Assembly (NCBI RefSeq): GCF_024448135.1
Contig: NZ_JAMRYX010000018.1
Location: 1 to 44,378, forward strand
Reading direction: 5' to 3'
DNA: 44,378 bases
Origin: Methylocystis suflitae
Lineage (GTDB): Bacteria; Pseudomonadota; Alphaproteobacteria; Rhizobiales; Beijerinckiaceae
The notes under the pieces: generated by a model
What the model was told of the DNA's origin: nothing
The model's database searches: none
Seen by the model: only the letters and a program-made list of their open reading frames with translations
Shown here: positions 9,255 through 17,895 of the stretch, in pieces
How the letters are laid out: every line of letters starts with the position of its first letter
Numbering within the stretch: position 1 is the stretch's first letter
Translations under genes and position numbers: made by a program

Positions 9255-9659
9255 ATGATCGGCCGTCTGAACCATGTCGCTATCGCTGTCGATAGCGTCG
9301 AAAAGGCTTCCGCCATCTACCGCGACGCCCTGGGGGCGAAGGTTTCGGCGCCAGAACGCCTCGCGGAGCACGGCGTAACGGTCGTTTTCGTCGAATTGCC
9401 GAACACCAAGATCGAGCTGCTCGAACCTTACGGCGAAAACTCGCCGATTGCAGGGTTCGTCGCCAAAAATCCGGCCGGCGGCATCCACCACATTTGCTAT
9501 GAGGTCGAAGATATTCTCGGGGCCCGCGAACAGCTCAAGGCCTCGGGCGCGCGCGTGTTGGGCGATGGGGAGCCCAGGATCGGCGCCCATGGCAAGCCCG
9601 TGCTGTTTCTGCATCCCAAGGACTTCTGCGGCGCCTTGATCGAACTCGAGCAGGCTTAA
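9255..9659 (+). CDS. mce: Methylmalonyl-CoA epimerase
   Basis: Interconverts (2R)- and (2S)-methylmalonyl-CoA in propionyl-CoA metabolism; cytoplasmic, of the vicinal-oxygen-chelate fold. The 134 residues have the family metal ligands: H7 in LNHVAIAV, H79 in GIHHICYEV, and E130 in GALIELEQ. LPNTKIELLEP and GKPVLFLHPKD are also typical. The ATG at 9255 follows GGAAGGAAAAAA. The longer frame that starts far upstream is an artefact because it overlaps the regulator gene. The next gene starts 4 bases after the stop, an arrangement common in Rhizobiales. Confidence 0.95.
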   Translation: MIGRLNHVAIAVDSVEKASAIYRDALGAKVSAPERLAEHGVTVVFVELPNTKIELLEPYGENSPIAGFVAKNPAGGIHHICYEVEDILGAREQLKASGARVLGDGEPRIGAHGKPVLFLHPKDFCGALIELEQA

Positions 9660-9663
9660 GGCG

Positions 9664-9900
9664 ATGCCCTTTTCCCTGCCGCTGGCGGCGGCGATCTACC
9701 TGACGATCTGGTGGATCGTGCTGTTCGCCGTGCTGCCGCTCGGCGTTCGCTCTTCCGAAGAGGCCGAAGAAGATCTCCTTGAGGGCGCCGACCCCGGCGC
9801 CCCAGCCTCGCCTGATCTCTTGAAAAAAGCGGGAATCACGACGGTGGTCTCGGCTGTCCTCTTCGGCCTGCTGGTGCTTTTCGCCAAGCTCACGGCGTGA
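9664..9900 (+). CDS. DUF1467-type small membrane protein
   Basis: 78 residues with two membrane helices (AAAIYLTIWWIVLFAVLPLG and ITTVVSAVLFGLLVLFAKLTA) joined by an acidic loop of about 30 residues. The IYLTIWWIVLFAVLPLGVRS opening is characteristic of DUF1467, a family of unknown function commonly found after mce in Rhizobiales. It is probably co-transcribed with mce, given the 4-base gap. Confidence 0.88.
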   Translation: MPFSLPLAAAIYLTIWWIVLFAVLPLGVRSSEEAEEDLLEGADPGAPASPDLLKKAGITTVVSAVLFGLLVLFAKLTA

Positions 9901-9918
9901 GCGGGCGCGGTCGCCCGC
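9901..9918 (+). terminator. GC-rich hairpin after mce operon
   Basis: GCGGGCG (9901-9907) pairs with CGCCCGC (9912-9918) around a 4-base loop, directly after the stop codon. It lacks a U tract, so it may be a weak terminator or an mRNA 3' stabiliser. Confidence 0.4.
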
Positions 9919-10042
9919 CGGGGGTTGACCGGCCCGCCGCCCGCCGGTAGTTGATCGCGAGGCGCGGGATGGACGATCCCGCACGGCCGAACGGACCGAC
10001 CCGCTCAGTCGACTTCGGCGGCGCCGCCAGCCGCCTGTGAGC

Positions 10043-10118
10043 GAGCGCGTAGCTCAGTCGGTAGAGCACCTGACTTTTAATCAGGGGGTCGTGGGTTCGA
10101 GCCCCACCGCGCTCACCA
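10043..10118 (+). tRNA. tRNA-Lys (anticodon UUU)
   Basis: A complete cloverleaf of 76 bases. The acceptor GAGCGCG (10043-10049) pairs with CGCGCTC (10108-10114), followed by ACCA encoded in the DNA. The anticodon stem CCTGA/TCAGG encloses the loop CTTTTAA with anticodon TTT at 10076-10078. The T arm is GTGGG-TTCGAGC-CCCAC. The DNA becomes markedly richer in AT just downstream, which suggests the tRNA 3' end served as an integration site. Confidence 0.97.
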
Positions 10119-10532
10119 AATAAATCCAATAATTGCTGCTATCGATCGGCTTAAAAAAGCGGTTCGGTGACCAAATGGTGACCACCGTTCGGAGCGCATT
10201 CGTGATTTATCGATTCTCGCCGCACGAATGCGCGGAAACTTCATTTTTCGCGACTCTGTTCACGCCTCATAGCTTGCACGTTTTGTTGCTTCGATGGGAA
10301 TCGGACAATGTCACTGCTTCAGGGTTCGAATCCCCATGAGCGGCCATTTGCGGCTGACGACAACATCATGGAGATTCCCGTGCGCATCGCCCAAACTCGC
10401 ACGCGCAAAAAGCGATAAGAATCCCTCCGAGAACTCAATTGTCAGATTTTATCCACCAGGCGAGTTAAATTTGTTAGAAACCATTTGAGACGAGTAAATT
10501 CATTAGGAAACGAAGCAATGGGAGGGATATCA
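10119..10532. other. AT-rich gene-free stretch behind tRNA-Lys with possible attachment-site scar
   Basis: No convincing gene. It contains the direct repeat GGTGACC-AAAT-GGTGACC (about 10166-10183), a T-arm-like sequence GGGTTCGAATCCCC (10322-10335), and AT-rich DNA before the carbamoyltransferase. The T-arm-like piece matches the tRNA-Lys T arm in GGGTTCGA and the following C run, but it does not form a full 5-base-pair stem. It may be the remnant of a second tRNA 3' end left by an integrated element. No integrase gene lies within the window. Confidence 0.4.
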
Positions 10533-12323
10533 ATGGGTTATATTTTAGGCCTTTCATTTGATTTCCATGACTCCGCGGCCGCGCTGATCAAGGACGGCGT
10601 TGTTGTCGCAGCCGGAATCGAAGAGCGATTCTCACGAAAAAAGCACGATTCGAGCTTTCCTCGTCATGCAGTCGAGTTTTGCATGCAATCTGCCGGGATT
10701 TCGTCGTCCTCACTCCAGGCGATCGCTTATTATGAAGTTCCGATGCTTAAGTTCGATCGGATCTTGTGGTGTTCCGAGCAAGCTCAGGGACGCAACCCCG
10801 AATATTTGGACAAGACCATATCGTCGTGGCTCCGATACCGAAAATTCGAAGTTATTGATCGGATATCGGAGGAGCTCGGAGTGGCCCGGGAAAAGATTTC
10901 GTACGTAGATCATCACCTATCTCACATGAGCGCGGCGTTTTATTGTTCCGGTTTTGACGCGGCGACAATCGTCACCATGGATGGCGTCGGAGAGTACGAA
11001 ACAACGTCTTGGGGGATAGGAAACGGAACCGAGATACAAAAACTCGGATCGGTTTCTCTGCCGAATTCGATAGGGCTCTTTTACAGCGCCTTGACAGCCT
11101 TCTTAGGTTTCGAAGTTAACGAAGGCGAGTACAAGGTCATGGGCATGGGGGCGTTTGGAGAGCCTATTTATTACGACCTTCTAAGGCCGATGTTTCGGCT
11201 CGAGGAAGGAGGAGGATTTTCAATCGAGCCTATGTATTTCGAGTTTCTGACGCCTAAGGATCTTCCATTTACCGATGCGCTTGTTGAATTGCTGGGGCGG
11301 CCTCGAGACCCAAAACAAGATTTCGCGACTGTCGTTGATGATTTGCCGTCGGGGATCGCCGTGCATGAGGCGGACGCAATTTTGGAGACCAGCAAGCGTT
11401 ATGCGGACATTGCCGCCAGCGTTCAGAAGGTTACAGAAGAAGTCATTTTTCACGTCGTGGACTCGGCGGTTCAAGCAACAGGCATCAAGGAAGTATGTTT
11501 AGCTGGCGGCGTCGCGCTCAATTCTCTCGCAAACGGTCGATTGATGCGCGAAAGGGGCTATTCCCTCTATGTGCATCCGGCTGCGGGGGACTCCGGCAGC
11601 GCGATCGGCGCGGCCCTGTGGCGTCATTATCAGGAGGCGGGAACGCAGCGTTCCGCCCCGCTCACCTCGGCTTATCTGGGCTCAGATTGTCCTTTGGACG
11701 AAGAGATCGATCGCGCCATCGCAGATTCTGGCTTTCAATGCTGCGGGATATTTGCACACGATCAACTTCCTTTAGAGATTGCGCGACTCTTGGCCGAAGG
11801 CAACGTCGTTGGGTGGTTCCAGGGGAATGCCGAATGGGGTCCACGCGCGCTGGGGAATCGCAGCATCCTTGCGGACCCGACAAGAGCGGACATGAAAAAA
11901 ATCGTCAACGAGCGTATTAAGTTCAGGGAGCCGTTCCGCCCCTTCGCGCCCGCCGTACTCCTCGAAGAGGTTCACAACTACTTCGAATGCCCCGCAATTC
12001 GAGACCGCACGAGCCCAGAATATTTCATGTTGGCGGTTCATCACGTGCTTCCGTCCGCTCGATGCAAGGTCCCGGCGATTACTCACGCGGATGGAACCGG
12101 ACGATTGCAGGTGGTTGACGCCACGTCCAACCCGGCATTCTATAGCTTACTCAAAGCATTTAAGGAGTTAAGAGGAGTAGCAGTATTGATGAACACGTCA
12201 TTCAATCTGAAGGGTGAACCCATCGTCGATACTCCGAGCGACGCGCTGCGTACATTTTCATACAGTGGCTTGGACTATCTGGTTATCGGTTCCCGTGTCG
12301 TATCGAAGGATTTTGATATATGA
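10533..12323 (+). CDS. Carbamoyltransferase (NodU/TobZ family)
   Basis: Transfers a carbamoyl group from carbamoyl phosphate to a hydroxyl of a sugar or other product. It has 596 residues with the two family domains. The N-terminal Kae1-like ATPase-fold domain shows DHHLSHMSAAFY (HHLSH at about 127-131), TMDGVGEY, NEGEYKVMGMGAFG and LAGGVALNSLANG. The C-terminal domain shows GWFQGNAEWGPRALGNRSILADP and FRPFAPAVL. The ATG at 10533 follows GGAGGG by 7 bases; in-frame ATG and TTG starts upstream are less likely. Its stop overlaps the next start (ATGA). Base composition is visibly lower in GC than in the flanking core genes, suggesting transfer. The acceptor is probably a surface glycan sugar, by context only. 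Confidence 0.93.
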   Translation: MGYILGLSFDFHDSAAALIKDGVVVAAGIEERFSRKKHDSSFPRHAVEFCMQSAGISSSSLQAIAYYEVPMLKFDRILWCSEQAQGRNPEYLDKTISSWLRYRKFEVIDRISEELGVAREKISYVDHHLSHMSAAFYCSGFDAATIVTMDGVGEYETTSWGIGNGTEIQKLGSVSLPNSIGLFYSALTAFLGFEVNEGEYKVMGMGAFGEPIYYDLLRPMFRLEEGGGFSIEPMYFEFLTPKDLPFTDALVELLGRPRDPKQDFATVVDDLPSGIAVHEADAILETSKRYADIAASVQKVTEEVIFHVVDSAVQATGIKEVCLAGGVALNSLANGRLMRERGYSLYVHPAAGDSGSAIGAALWRHYQEAGTQRSAPLTSAYLGSDCPLDEEIDRAIADSGFQCCGIFAHDQLPLEIARLLAEGNVVGWFQGNAEWGPRALGNRSILADPTRADMKKIVNERIKFREPFRPFAPAVLLEEVHNYFECPAIRDRTSPEYFMLAVHHVLPSARCKVPAITHADGTGRLQVVDATSNPAFYSLLKAFKELRGVAVLMNTSFNLKGEPIVDTPSDALRTFSYSGLDYLVIGSRVVSKDFDI

Positions 12324-13786
12324 CTCGGCTGGATACGGAGGCTCGGACCGCCGTTATCTTCGACCCACCGGCGGACATAGCGATCCCGCATTCCCGGCAA
12401 GTGGCCGAGGGATTCCGATTTCACACCGCGAATGTTAAATATCTGAGTGTAATTGCGCCAAGCGAGGCGCGGCGCTGGATTGAAACTTATCTGCCGGATG
12501 TGTCCGTACAAGACCCGAGCGTACTGAAGTCTGATGAATTTGACGCGATTGTATTCACGATTCCTCGCAATGAGACAAAATTCTACGTTCCTCCGTTCGT
12601 AACTCCGTCGTCAAACGCATCATCGAAGTGGAAATGGCCTTTTTTACGTTCCCGAAGCGTAGCTTCTCCTCAAGTGTCCTCGCTCCGATTCTACATTATA
12701 GACTGGAATGGGCGATTATCGCCGCTTGCGCGCGAATATGACGATCAAGACGCGCTGAATATGGACGCTCATATTTTCAACAGGCTCTCTAAACCCGAAG
12801 CATGGGGCTTCTATTACTTCCCTTATGGCTACTTGTTTCGATATCCGGGGATGGGGCCCCTAAATCAATTCGGGTTCCGCGTGCCCGACGACCTTTCAAA
12901 CCTCAAGAATCGCGCCGCCAATCATAAGTTGATCCTATGCTATGGCGGATCTACCGGATTCAGCATGTATACGCTTCCTCATCAAATGTATCCTGCCGTC
13001 ATCGAATGTGTGTTGAATAAAAAGGCTTTGGAATCAGGGGCGGACGTTAAGTTCACGGTTTTGAATTTCGGTCAGCATGGTCATGTCGTGATGAATTCAA
13101 TCCTTACATATACGCTTTTCAATTATCACCTGAAGCCTGATTTCGTGGTCGGGCATGATGGATGGAACGATATCCTCTATGGAATGGTGCAAGACCCTCG
13201 CCTTCTCAAGGACGGCAATGTCGCGTATCAGAATAATCTTGAGGGCTGGTCGCAGATCCTTCACGGAACGTCACAATTGCAGCAAACTCAGGCGGAAACA
13301 CCCTTCCGAGCGATGTGCGCGGCGCCAGCGGTTCTGGGACAGTATTTTTCTCGAAAGCGTCAGTTGGAGGCGATGGTTGAAGCGAATGGGGGCAAATTCA
13401 TTTGGGGATTGCAGCCGAATTGGGCGGGAAAAGGCAGGTTGCATCCGCTGGAATCGGCAAACGTAGAAGCCTTCAAGAGCCACACGCCTTTCACCGAAGT
13501 GACTCAGATGGCGCTGCCATTATTTGAGAGAGTATCTCTTCAGTTAGAAAAGTTGGATGTTGTAAAAGTTGACCTTTACAAAGAATTCCGGAAGTATGGC
13601 GAAGATGATTATCTTTTTGTCGATACAGTTCATCTCAGCCCTGACGGCGACGAGATCGTAGGTAAAGGCTACGCAAATGTCATCGCGGGATTGTGTGGCC
13701 TAAACAAGAAAGGCTTCTCTAATGAACCGAACAGAGATCTCTCAGATCAAAGCGGAGGAAGAGGAACGAATCCGCCGCCTAATTGA
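12320..13786 (+). CDS. SGNH/GDSL-type hydrolase
   Basis: 488 residues with no signal peptide. The C-terminal half carries SGNH-hydrolase blocks: LCYGGSTGFS with nucleophile candidate S211, NFGQHGHVVMNS with the block II glycine, GHDGWND with N283, and DTVHLSPDGDE with D435 and H438. The N-terminal 200 residues are not recognised; they contain FYIIDWNGRLSPLAREYDDQDALNMDA and FRYPGMGPLNQFGFR. It overlaps the carbamoyltransferase by 4 bases, so the two are translationally coupled and probably modify the same molecule, for example removing or transferring an ester group. The AT-rich composition matches its partner. The fold call is fairly sure, the substrate unknown. Confidence 0.8.
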   Translation: MTRLDTEARTAVIFDPPADIAIPHSRQVAEGFRFHTANVKYLSVIAPSEARRWIETYLPDVSVQDPSVLKSDEFDAIVFTIPRNETKFYVPPFVTPSSNASSKWKWPFLRSRSVASPQVSSLRFYIIDWNGRLSPLAREYDDQDALNMDAHIFNRLSKPEAWGFYYFPYGYLFRYPGMGPLNQFGFRVPDDLSNLKNRAANHKLILCYGGSTGFSMYTLPHQMYPAVIECVLNKKALESGADVKFTVLNFGQHGHVVMNSILTYTLFNYHLKPDFVVGHDGWNDILYGMVQDPRLLKDGNVAYQNNLEGWSQILHGTSQLQQTQAETPFRAMCAAPAVLGQYFSRKRQLEAMVEANGGKFIWGLQPNWAGKGRLHPLESANVEAFKSHTPFTEVTQMALPLFERVSLQLEKLDVVKVDLYKEFRKYGEDDYLFVDTVHLSPDGDEIVGKGYANVIAGLCGLNKKGFSNEPNRDLSDQSGGRGTNPPPN

Positions 13787-13928
13787 TGAGGCGACACGTT
13801 TGCAACTCTCTCGAACAACGGAATACCTTCGTGGCCACCGGCGAGATTTGGTGGACATCGCGGTTCGCGAACGTACAACGCCCGAGCCGTCGAAATTGCC
13901 GTCACCATTTGTATACGCGATGCAATGA
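13722..13928 (+). CDS. Small charged hypothetical protein
   Basis: A 68-residue frame that starts inside the last 65 bases of the SGNH gene in another frame. Residues 7-50 are highly charged and probably helical (AEEEERIRRLIDEATRLQLSR). There is only a weak ribosome site. It may be a real small gene or a chance frame at the edge of the transferred segment. The 228 bases that follow, up to the next gene, show no feature I can name. Confidence 0.35.
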   Translation: MNRTEISQIKAEEEERIRRLIDEATRLQLSRTTEYLRGHRRDLVDIAVRERTTPEPSKLPSPFVYAMQ

Positions 13929-14156
13929 TGGGGCGTGTTCTTGATATAGTCGAAGGGCAGGAAGTCGTCGATGGGGCTCATGGCGTGGCGTGATTGTTAG
14001 GTTTTGCGAAATCGCTTATGCCGCCTTTCGTCCCTCTCATGCGCACAGGCCAAAAACGCAGCATCAGGGAAGTTGCGGAATACGTGGACGTTCAAAAGCC
14101 CGCGTGGGAATCTGCTGTCTGTTCGCCGGCCCGGAAGTCCGATTTGGGGAGAAAAA

Positions 14157-14930
14157 ATGCAAGTCGTCATACTCGCGGGCGGCATGGGGACGCGAATTTC
14201 CGAGGAATCTTATCTCCGCCCAAAGCCGATGATCGAGATCGGCGGTCGCCCAATATTATGGCATATTATGAAAATCTATCACGCTCATGGCGTGAACAAC
14301 TTCGTCGTCTGCCTCGGCTATAAGGGCTATATGATCAAGGAGTATTTCGCGAATTACTTCATGCATAACGCGGACATAACCGTCGACGGCGAAACCGGAC
14401 AAGTTGAGTTTCATAGTCGGAAAAGCGAATCCTGGAAGATCACGCTGGTCGACACCGGCGAATCGTCGATGACCGGCGGACGGCTCAAAAGAGTTCGCGA
14501 CTATCTCAAGGAAGGACAGCCTTTCTGCTTCACTTACGGCGACGGCGTGGCCAACGTGGATATCGGCGCGCTGATCAAGTTTCATCGCGCACACGGGCGC
14601 AAAGCCACTCTCACCGCTGTGACGCCGCCCGGCCGTTATGGAGCCTTGTCTCTCGAAGGCGACGCCGTCACCAAATTCATCGAAAAGCCGCCTGGCGACC
14701 AGAGCTTCATCAATGGCGGATTTTTCGTTCTGAATCCCGCCGTCATCGACTATATCGACGGCGACGCGACGTCCTGGGAGGAAAGGCCGCTGGAGCGTTT
14801 GGCGGCCGAAGGAGAATTACGCGCATATAAGCATGAGGGATTTTGGCAGCCCATGGATACGCTGCGCGACAAGAATCGGCTCGAATCCTTGTGGGATAGC
14901 GGTAACGCGCCATGGAAGGTGTGGAGCTGA
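14157..14930 (+). CDS. rfbF: Glucose-1-phosphate cytidylyltransferase
   Basis: Makes CDP-glucose from CTP and glucose 1-phosphate, the entry step to CDP-deoxysugars. It has 257 residues. The nucleotide-binding start is ILAGGMGTRISEESYLRPKPM (residues 5-25), followed by WHIMKIYHAHGVNNFVVCLGYKG, FTYGDGVANVD with the metal-binding aspartate near residue 129, FIEKPPG and INGGFFVLNP. The ATG at 14157 follows GGGGAGAAAAA; the longer upstream frame does not match the family. The GC content returns to the core level here, unlike the two genes before it. It leads a five-gene run ending at 18798. Confidence 0.95.
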   Translation: MQVVILAGGMGTRISEESYLRPKPMIEIGGRPILWHIMKIYHAHGVNNFVVCLGYKGYMIKEYFANYFMHNADITVDGETGQVEFHSRKSESWKITLVDTGESSMTGGRLKRVRDYLKEGQPFCFTYGDGVANVDIGALIKFHRAHGRKATLTAVTPPGRYGALSLEGDAVTKFIEKPPGDQSFINGGFFVLNPAVIDYIDGDATSWEERPLERLAAEGELRAYKHEGFWQPMDTLRDKNRLESLWDSGNAPWKVWS

Positions 14931-14990
14931 GGCGCCGAATGCGACCGGCGGGCGCGAGGAAATATGAAGCTGGACTGGCGGGAATAAAGC

Positions 14991-16046
14991 GTGGACAAAT
15001 GGAAGACCTTAGCCGGCCGGCGCGTTCTTTTGACCGGCCATACCGGTTTCAAGGGCGCTTGGCTTGCGCTCTGGCTTGATCGACTCGGCGCCGAAGTCTA
15101 CGGTTTTGCGCTGCCGCCTGAAGGCGATGCAAGTCTTTACGAGATGGCGCAGGTCGGCAAGCGTCTGAATTCGACTTTCGGCGACCTGAACGATCTCGAA
15201 TCGGTCGAGGCCGCCGTTGCAAAGGCCCGCCCGCAAATCGTTCTACATCTCGCCGCGCAGGCGATCGTGCGCCGGTCGCACGCCGATCCGCTCGGCACGC
15301 TCGCAACGAATGTCATGGGCGCCGCGCATCTGCTGCAGGCCCTGCGCAGCGCGCCCGACGTTTCGACTATTCTGGTCGTCACCTCCGACAAGGTCTATGC
15401 GAATGACGAGCAAGGCGCCGCCTTCGCGGAAGACGCGCGCCTCGGCGGCAAGGACCCCTACTCGGCGTCCAAGGCGGCGGCCGAACTCGTCACCCGCGCT
15501 TACGCGCAGTCCTTTTTCAAAGACGCCAGCGTGAAGATCGTCACCGCGCGGGGCGGCAATGTCATCGGCGGCGGCGACTACGCAGCCGACCGCATCGTTC
15601 CCGACATCGTGCGCGCGGCGGCAAGGAACGAGCGGCCGGTGCTGCGCATGCCGCATGCGACGCGGCCCTGGCAGCATGTGCTCGATTGCCTGCATGGCTA
15701 TCTGACCTATGTCGACGCGCTTGAACGCGGCGAGACCCTTCCCGACACGCTCAATTTCGGGCCCGATCCAACAACGCCGATCACGGTGGGCGAACTCACC
15801 GAGGAAATGCTCAAAGCGCTTGGCCTCGATGCGCGCTACGAACATCAGCCGGCGGATTCGCGCGAAATGCATGTTCTGGCGGTCGACTCCTCGCGCGCCC
15901 GGGCGCTTCTCGGCTGGCGGGACCGCTTGCCCGGCCGGCTGGCGATCAATTGGACCGCGGACTGGTACCGCGGCGCCGTCGCGGGAAGCAGCCCTCTGGC
16001 GACGACGCTCGCGCAGATCGACGCCTTCGAAAAACTTCCTGGATAA
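14991..16046 (+). CDS. rfbG: CDP-glucose 4,6-dehydratase
   Basis: Converts CDP-glucose to CDP-4-keto-6-deoxyglucose. It has 351 residues of the extended SDR fold. The NAD-binding motif is TGHTGFKGAWL (residues 15-25, diagnostic of this subfamily). VTSDKVY is followed by the catalytic YSASK (Y157, K161), and ARGGNVIGGGDYAADRIVPD is the typical RfbG segment. The GTG at 14991 is used, preceded by GGGAA. A very short frame (14964-14987, 7 codons after GAGGA) sits in the gap from rfbF. It supplies the keto sugar for the C-methyltransferase that follows. Confidence 0.95.
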   Translation: MDKWKTLAGRRVLLTGHTGFKGAWLALWLDRLGAEVYGFALPPEGDASLYEMAQVGKRLNSTFGDLNDLESVEAAVAKARPQIVLHLAAQAIVRRSHADPLGTLATNVMGAAHLLQALRSAPDVSTILVVTSDKVYANDEQGAAFAEDARLGGKDPYSASKAAAELVTRAYAQSFFKDASVKIVTARGGNVIGGGDYAADRIVPDIVRAAARNERPVLRMPHATRPWQHVLDCLHGYLTYVDALERGETLPDTLNFGPDPTTPITVGELTEEMLKALGLDARYEHQPADSREMHVLAVDSSRARALLGWRDRLPGRLAINWTADWYRGAVAGSSPLATTLAQIDAFEKLPG

Positions 16047-16050
16047 GACA

Positions 16051-17289
16051 ATGCAAACGCCAGCCTGCCGCTTCTGCGGCGCTCCGCTGAAACATGATTT
16101 CGTCGATCTCGGCTCGACGCCGCTCGCCAACTCCTATGTCACGGCGGAAGAGATCGCGCGGGGACTCGACAAGAGCTTTCCGCTCCATGCGCGCGTTTGC
16201 GACGCCTGCTTCTTGGTGCAGGTGGATGCGCCGGTGTCGTCTGAGGCGATCTTCTCCGATTACGCCTATTTTTCCTCCTATTCCGACAGTTGGGTCGCGC
16301 ATGCCCGCCGTTACGCCGAGGCGATGATCGAGCGGTTCGAGCTTGGCCCGCAGTCGCTCGTGATCGAAGTCGCGTCAAATGACGGCTATCTGCTGCAGCA
16401 TTTTATCGCGCGCGGCGTGCCTGTGCTGGGGGTCGAGCCGGCGGCCAATGTCGCGGAGGCGGCGCGCGCCAAAGGCGTGCCGACGGAAGTCGCCTTTTTC
16501 GGCAAGGAGACCGCGCGCAAGCTGACGGCGCGCGGCGTCGCCGCCGATCTCACGGCGGCCAACAATGTGTTGGCGCATGTTCCCGATATCGGCGATTTCG
16601 TCGCCGGATTTGCGGAAATCCTTAAGCCTCACGGCGTCGCGACATTCGAATTTCCGCATGTCTTGAATCTCATCCGCGAACTGCAATTCGACACGATCTA
16701 TCACGAGCACTTCTCCTATCTCTCGCTCGTGGCGGTGGAGCGCGTTCTGGCCGCGAACGGCCTTGTCGCTTTCGACGTCGAGGAACTGCCGACGCATGGC
16801 GGCTCGCTGCGCCTTTTCGTGTGCCGCAAAGGCGCGGCGCGCGCGCCGACGCCGCGTTTGGAGGCGGTGCGCGGCGCCGAGCGCGCAGCGCGTCTCGATG
16901 CGATCGAAGGTTATGCGGGATTCGCCGAAAAGGTCGACGCGGTGAAAGCGTCCTTCTTGAATTTTCTCGCGCGCGCCAAGGCGGAAGGCAAGACGGTCGC
17001 CGCCTATGGCGCGGCGGCCAAGGGCAATACTTTCCTCAATGTTTGCGGGGTGAATGCGAATGACATCGTCTGCGTTTACGATCGCAGCACGGCTAAGCAG
17101 GGAAAGTTTTTGCCGGGGAGTCAGATTCCCGTCCGCGCGCCCGCGACGATCGCCGACACGCGGCCGGATTATCTGGTGATCCTTCCGTGGAATCTGCGGG
17201 AGGAGATCGTGGGCCAGATGGCCGAAATTCGCCAATGGGGCGGCAAGTTCGTCACCGCCGTCCCTGAAACCCGAGTATTCGACGCTTGA
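16051..17289 (+). CDS. Sugar C-methyltransferase (zinc-binding, SAM-dependent)
   Basis: 412 residues in three parts. The N-terminal zinc-binding domain has C6/C9 and C50/C53. The SAM-binding Rossmann domain starts with LVIEVASNDGYLLQ (about 103-116) and contains NNVLAHVPD. The C-terminal domain carries TVAAYGAAAKGNTFLN and LPWNLREEI, as in TylC3/NovU-type sugar C-methyltransferases. YHEHFSYLS holds the conserved tyrosine and histidines of this family. Such enzymes methylate C3 or C5 of 4-keto-6-deoxy sugar nucleotides. Placed between rfbG and an epimerase, the likely substrate is CDP-4-keto-6-deoxyglucose or its epimer. The next start overlaps its stop by 4 bases. Confidence 0.92.
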   Translation: MQTPACRFCGAPLKHDFVDLGSTPLANSYVTAEEIARGLDKSFPLHARVCDACFLVQVDAPVSSEAIFSDYAYFSSYSDSWVAHARRYAEAMIERFELGPQSLVIEVASNDGYLLQHFIARGVPVLGVEPAANVAEAARAKGVPTEVAFFGKETARKLTARGVAADLTAANNVLAHVPDIGDFVAGFAEILKPHGVATFEFPHVLNLIRELQFDTIYHEHFSYLSLVAVERVLAANGLVAFDVEELPTHGGSLRLFVCRKGAARAPTPRLEAVRGAERAARLDAIEGYAGFAEKVDAVKASFLNFLARAKAEGKTVAAYGAAAKGNTFLNVCGVNANDIVCVYDRSTAKQGKFLPGSQIPVRAPATIADTRPDYLVILPWNLREEIVGQMAEIRQWGGKFVTAVPETRVFDA

Positions 17290-17819
17290 GATTCGCGCCG
17301 ACCGAAATACCGGGCGTCGTCGAGATCGCAGCCGAGCCGCGCGCCGACGCACGAGGCTTTTTCGCGCGAATCTATTGTCCGCAAGAATTTGCGGCCGCCG
17401 GCCTTACCTTCACATCGACGCAGATCAATCTGTCGCGCAACGATCGTTTACATACGCTGCGCGGCATGCACTGGCAGGACCCGCCTTACGCCGAGGCGAA
17501 GCTGGTGCGCGTGACGCGGGGCGCGATCCATGACGTCGTGATCGACCTTCGCCGCGAAAGCCCGACATTCCGACGCTGGATCGCCCGGCGCCTCGACGCC
17601 AACAGCGCCAATGCGCTGTTCATTCCCGAAGGCTGCGCGCACGGCTTTCTCACGCTCGAACCAGATACGGATGTGCTCTATCAGATGAGCCGGCCCTATA
17701 TGGGCGGTCAGGCGCGCGGGCTGCGCTATGACGATCCGGGATTTGCGATTAGCTGGCCGGCCCTGCCTGCGGTGATCGGCGAGGCGGATCTCGCCTGGCC
17801 GTCGCCCTGGCGCGGCTGA
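17286..17819 (+). CDS. RmlC-like sugar nucleotide 3,5-epimerase
   Basis: 177 residues of the RmlC cupin family. RLHTLRGMHWQ holds the catalytic-type H62. KLVRVTRGAIHDVVIDLR, IPEGCAHGFLTLE and LYQMSRPY (Y132) follow as in dTDP-4-dehydrorhamnose 3,5-epimerase. The start is TTG, overlapping the C-methyltransferase stop as TTGA, so translation is probably coupled. Because the upstream genes make a CDP sugar rather than dTDP sugar, it likely acts as a 3-, 5- or 3,5-epimerase on the CDP-4-keto sugar. The exact carbon cannot be read from the sequence. Confidence 0.9.
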   Translation: MRFAPTEIPGVVEIAAEPRADARGFFARIYCPQEFAAAGLTFTSTQINLSRNDRLHTLRGMHWQDPPYAEAKLVRVTRGAIHDVVIDLRRESPTFRRWIARRLDANSANALFIPEGCAHGFLTLEPDTDVLYQMSRPYMGGQARGLRYDDPGFAISWPALPAVIGEADLAWPSPWRG

Positions 17820-17895
17820 AACAACACGGATTTGCCGCCGGCGTCCCTATTCTGTATGCGTTCGTTGCACATGCAAACGCTTTTTGGGGGGCGCG

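Noticed and set aside
9210-9614. Minus-strand frame opposite mce
   Set aside because: Antisense shadow of a clear methylmalonyl-CoA epimerase gene.
10133-10339. Possible integrase remnant behind tRNA-Lys
   Set aside because: The 68-residue frame has none of the tyrosine recombinase motifs, so no integrase can be claimed.
13742-13981. Minus-strand frame beginning MSPIDDFLPFDYIKN, faintly like the C terminus of IS66-type transposases
   Set aside because: Only a few residues resemble the (R)IDDLLPW-type ending, the rest overlaps a plus-strand frame, and no inverted repeats or other transposase parts are seen.
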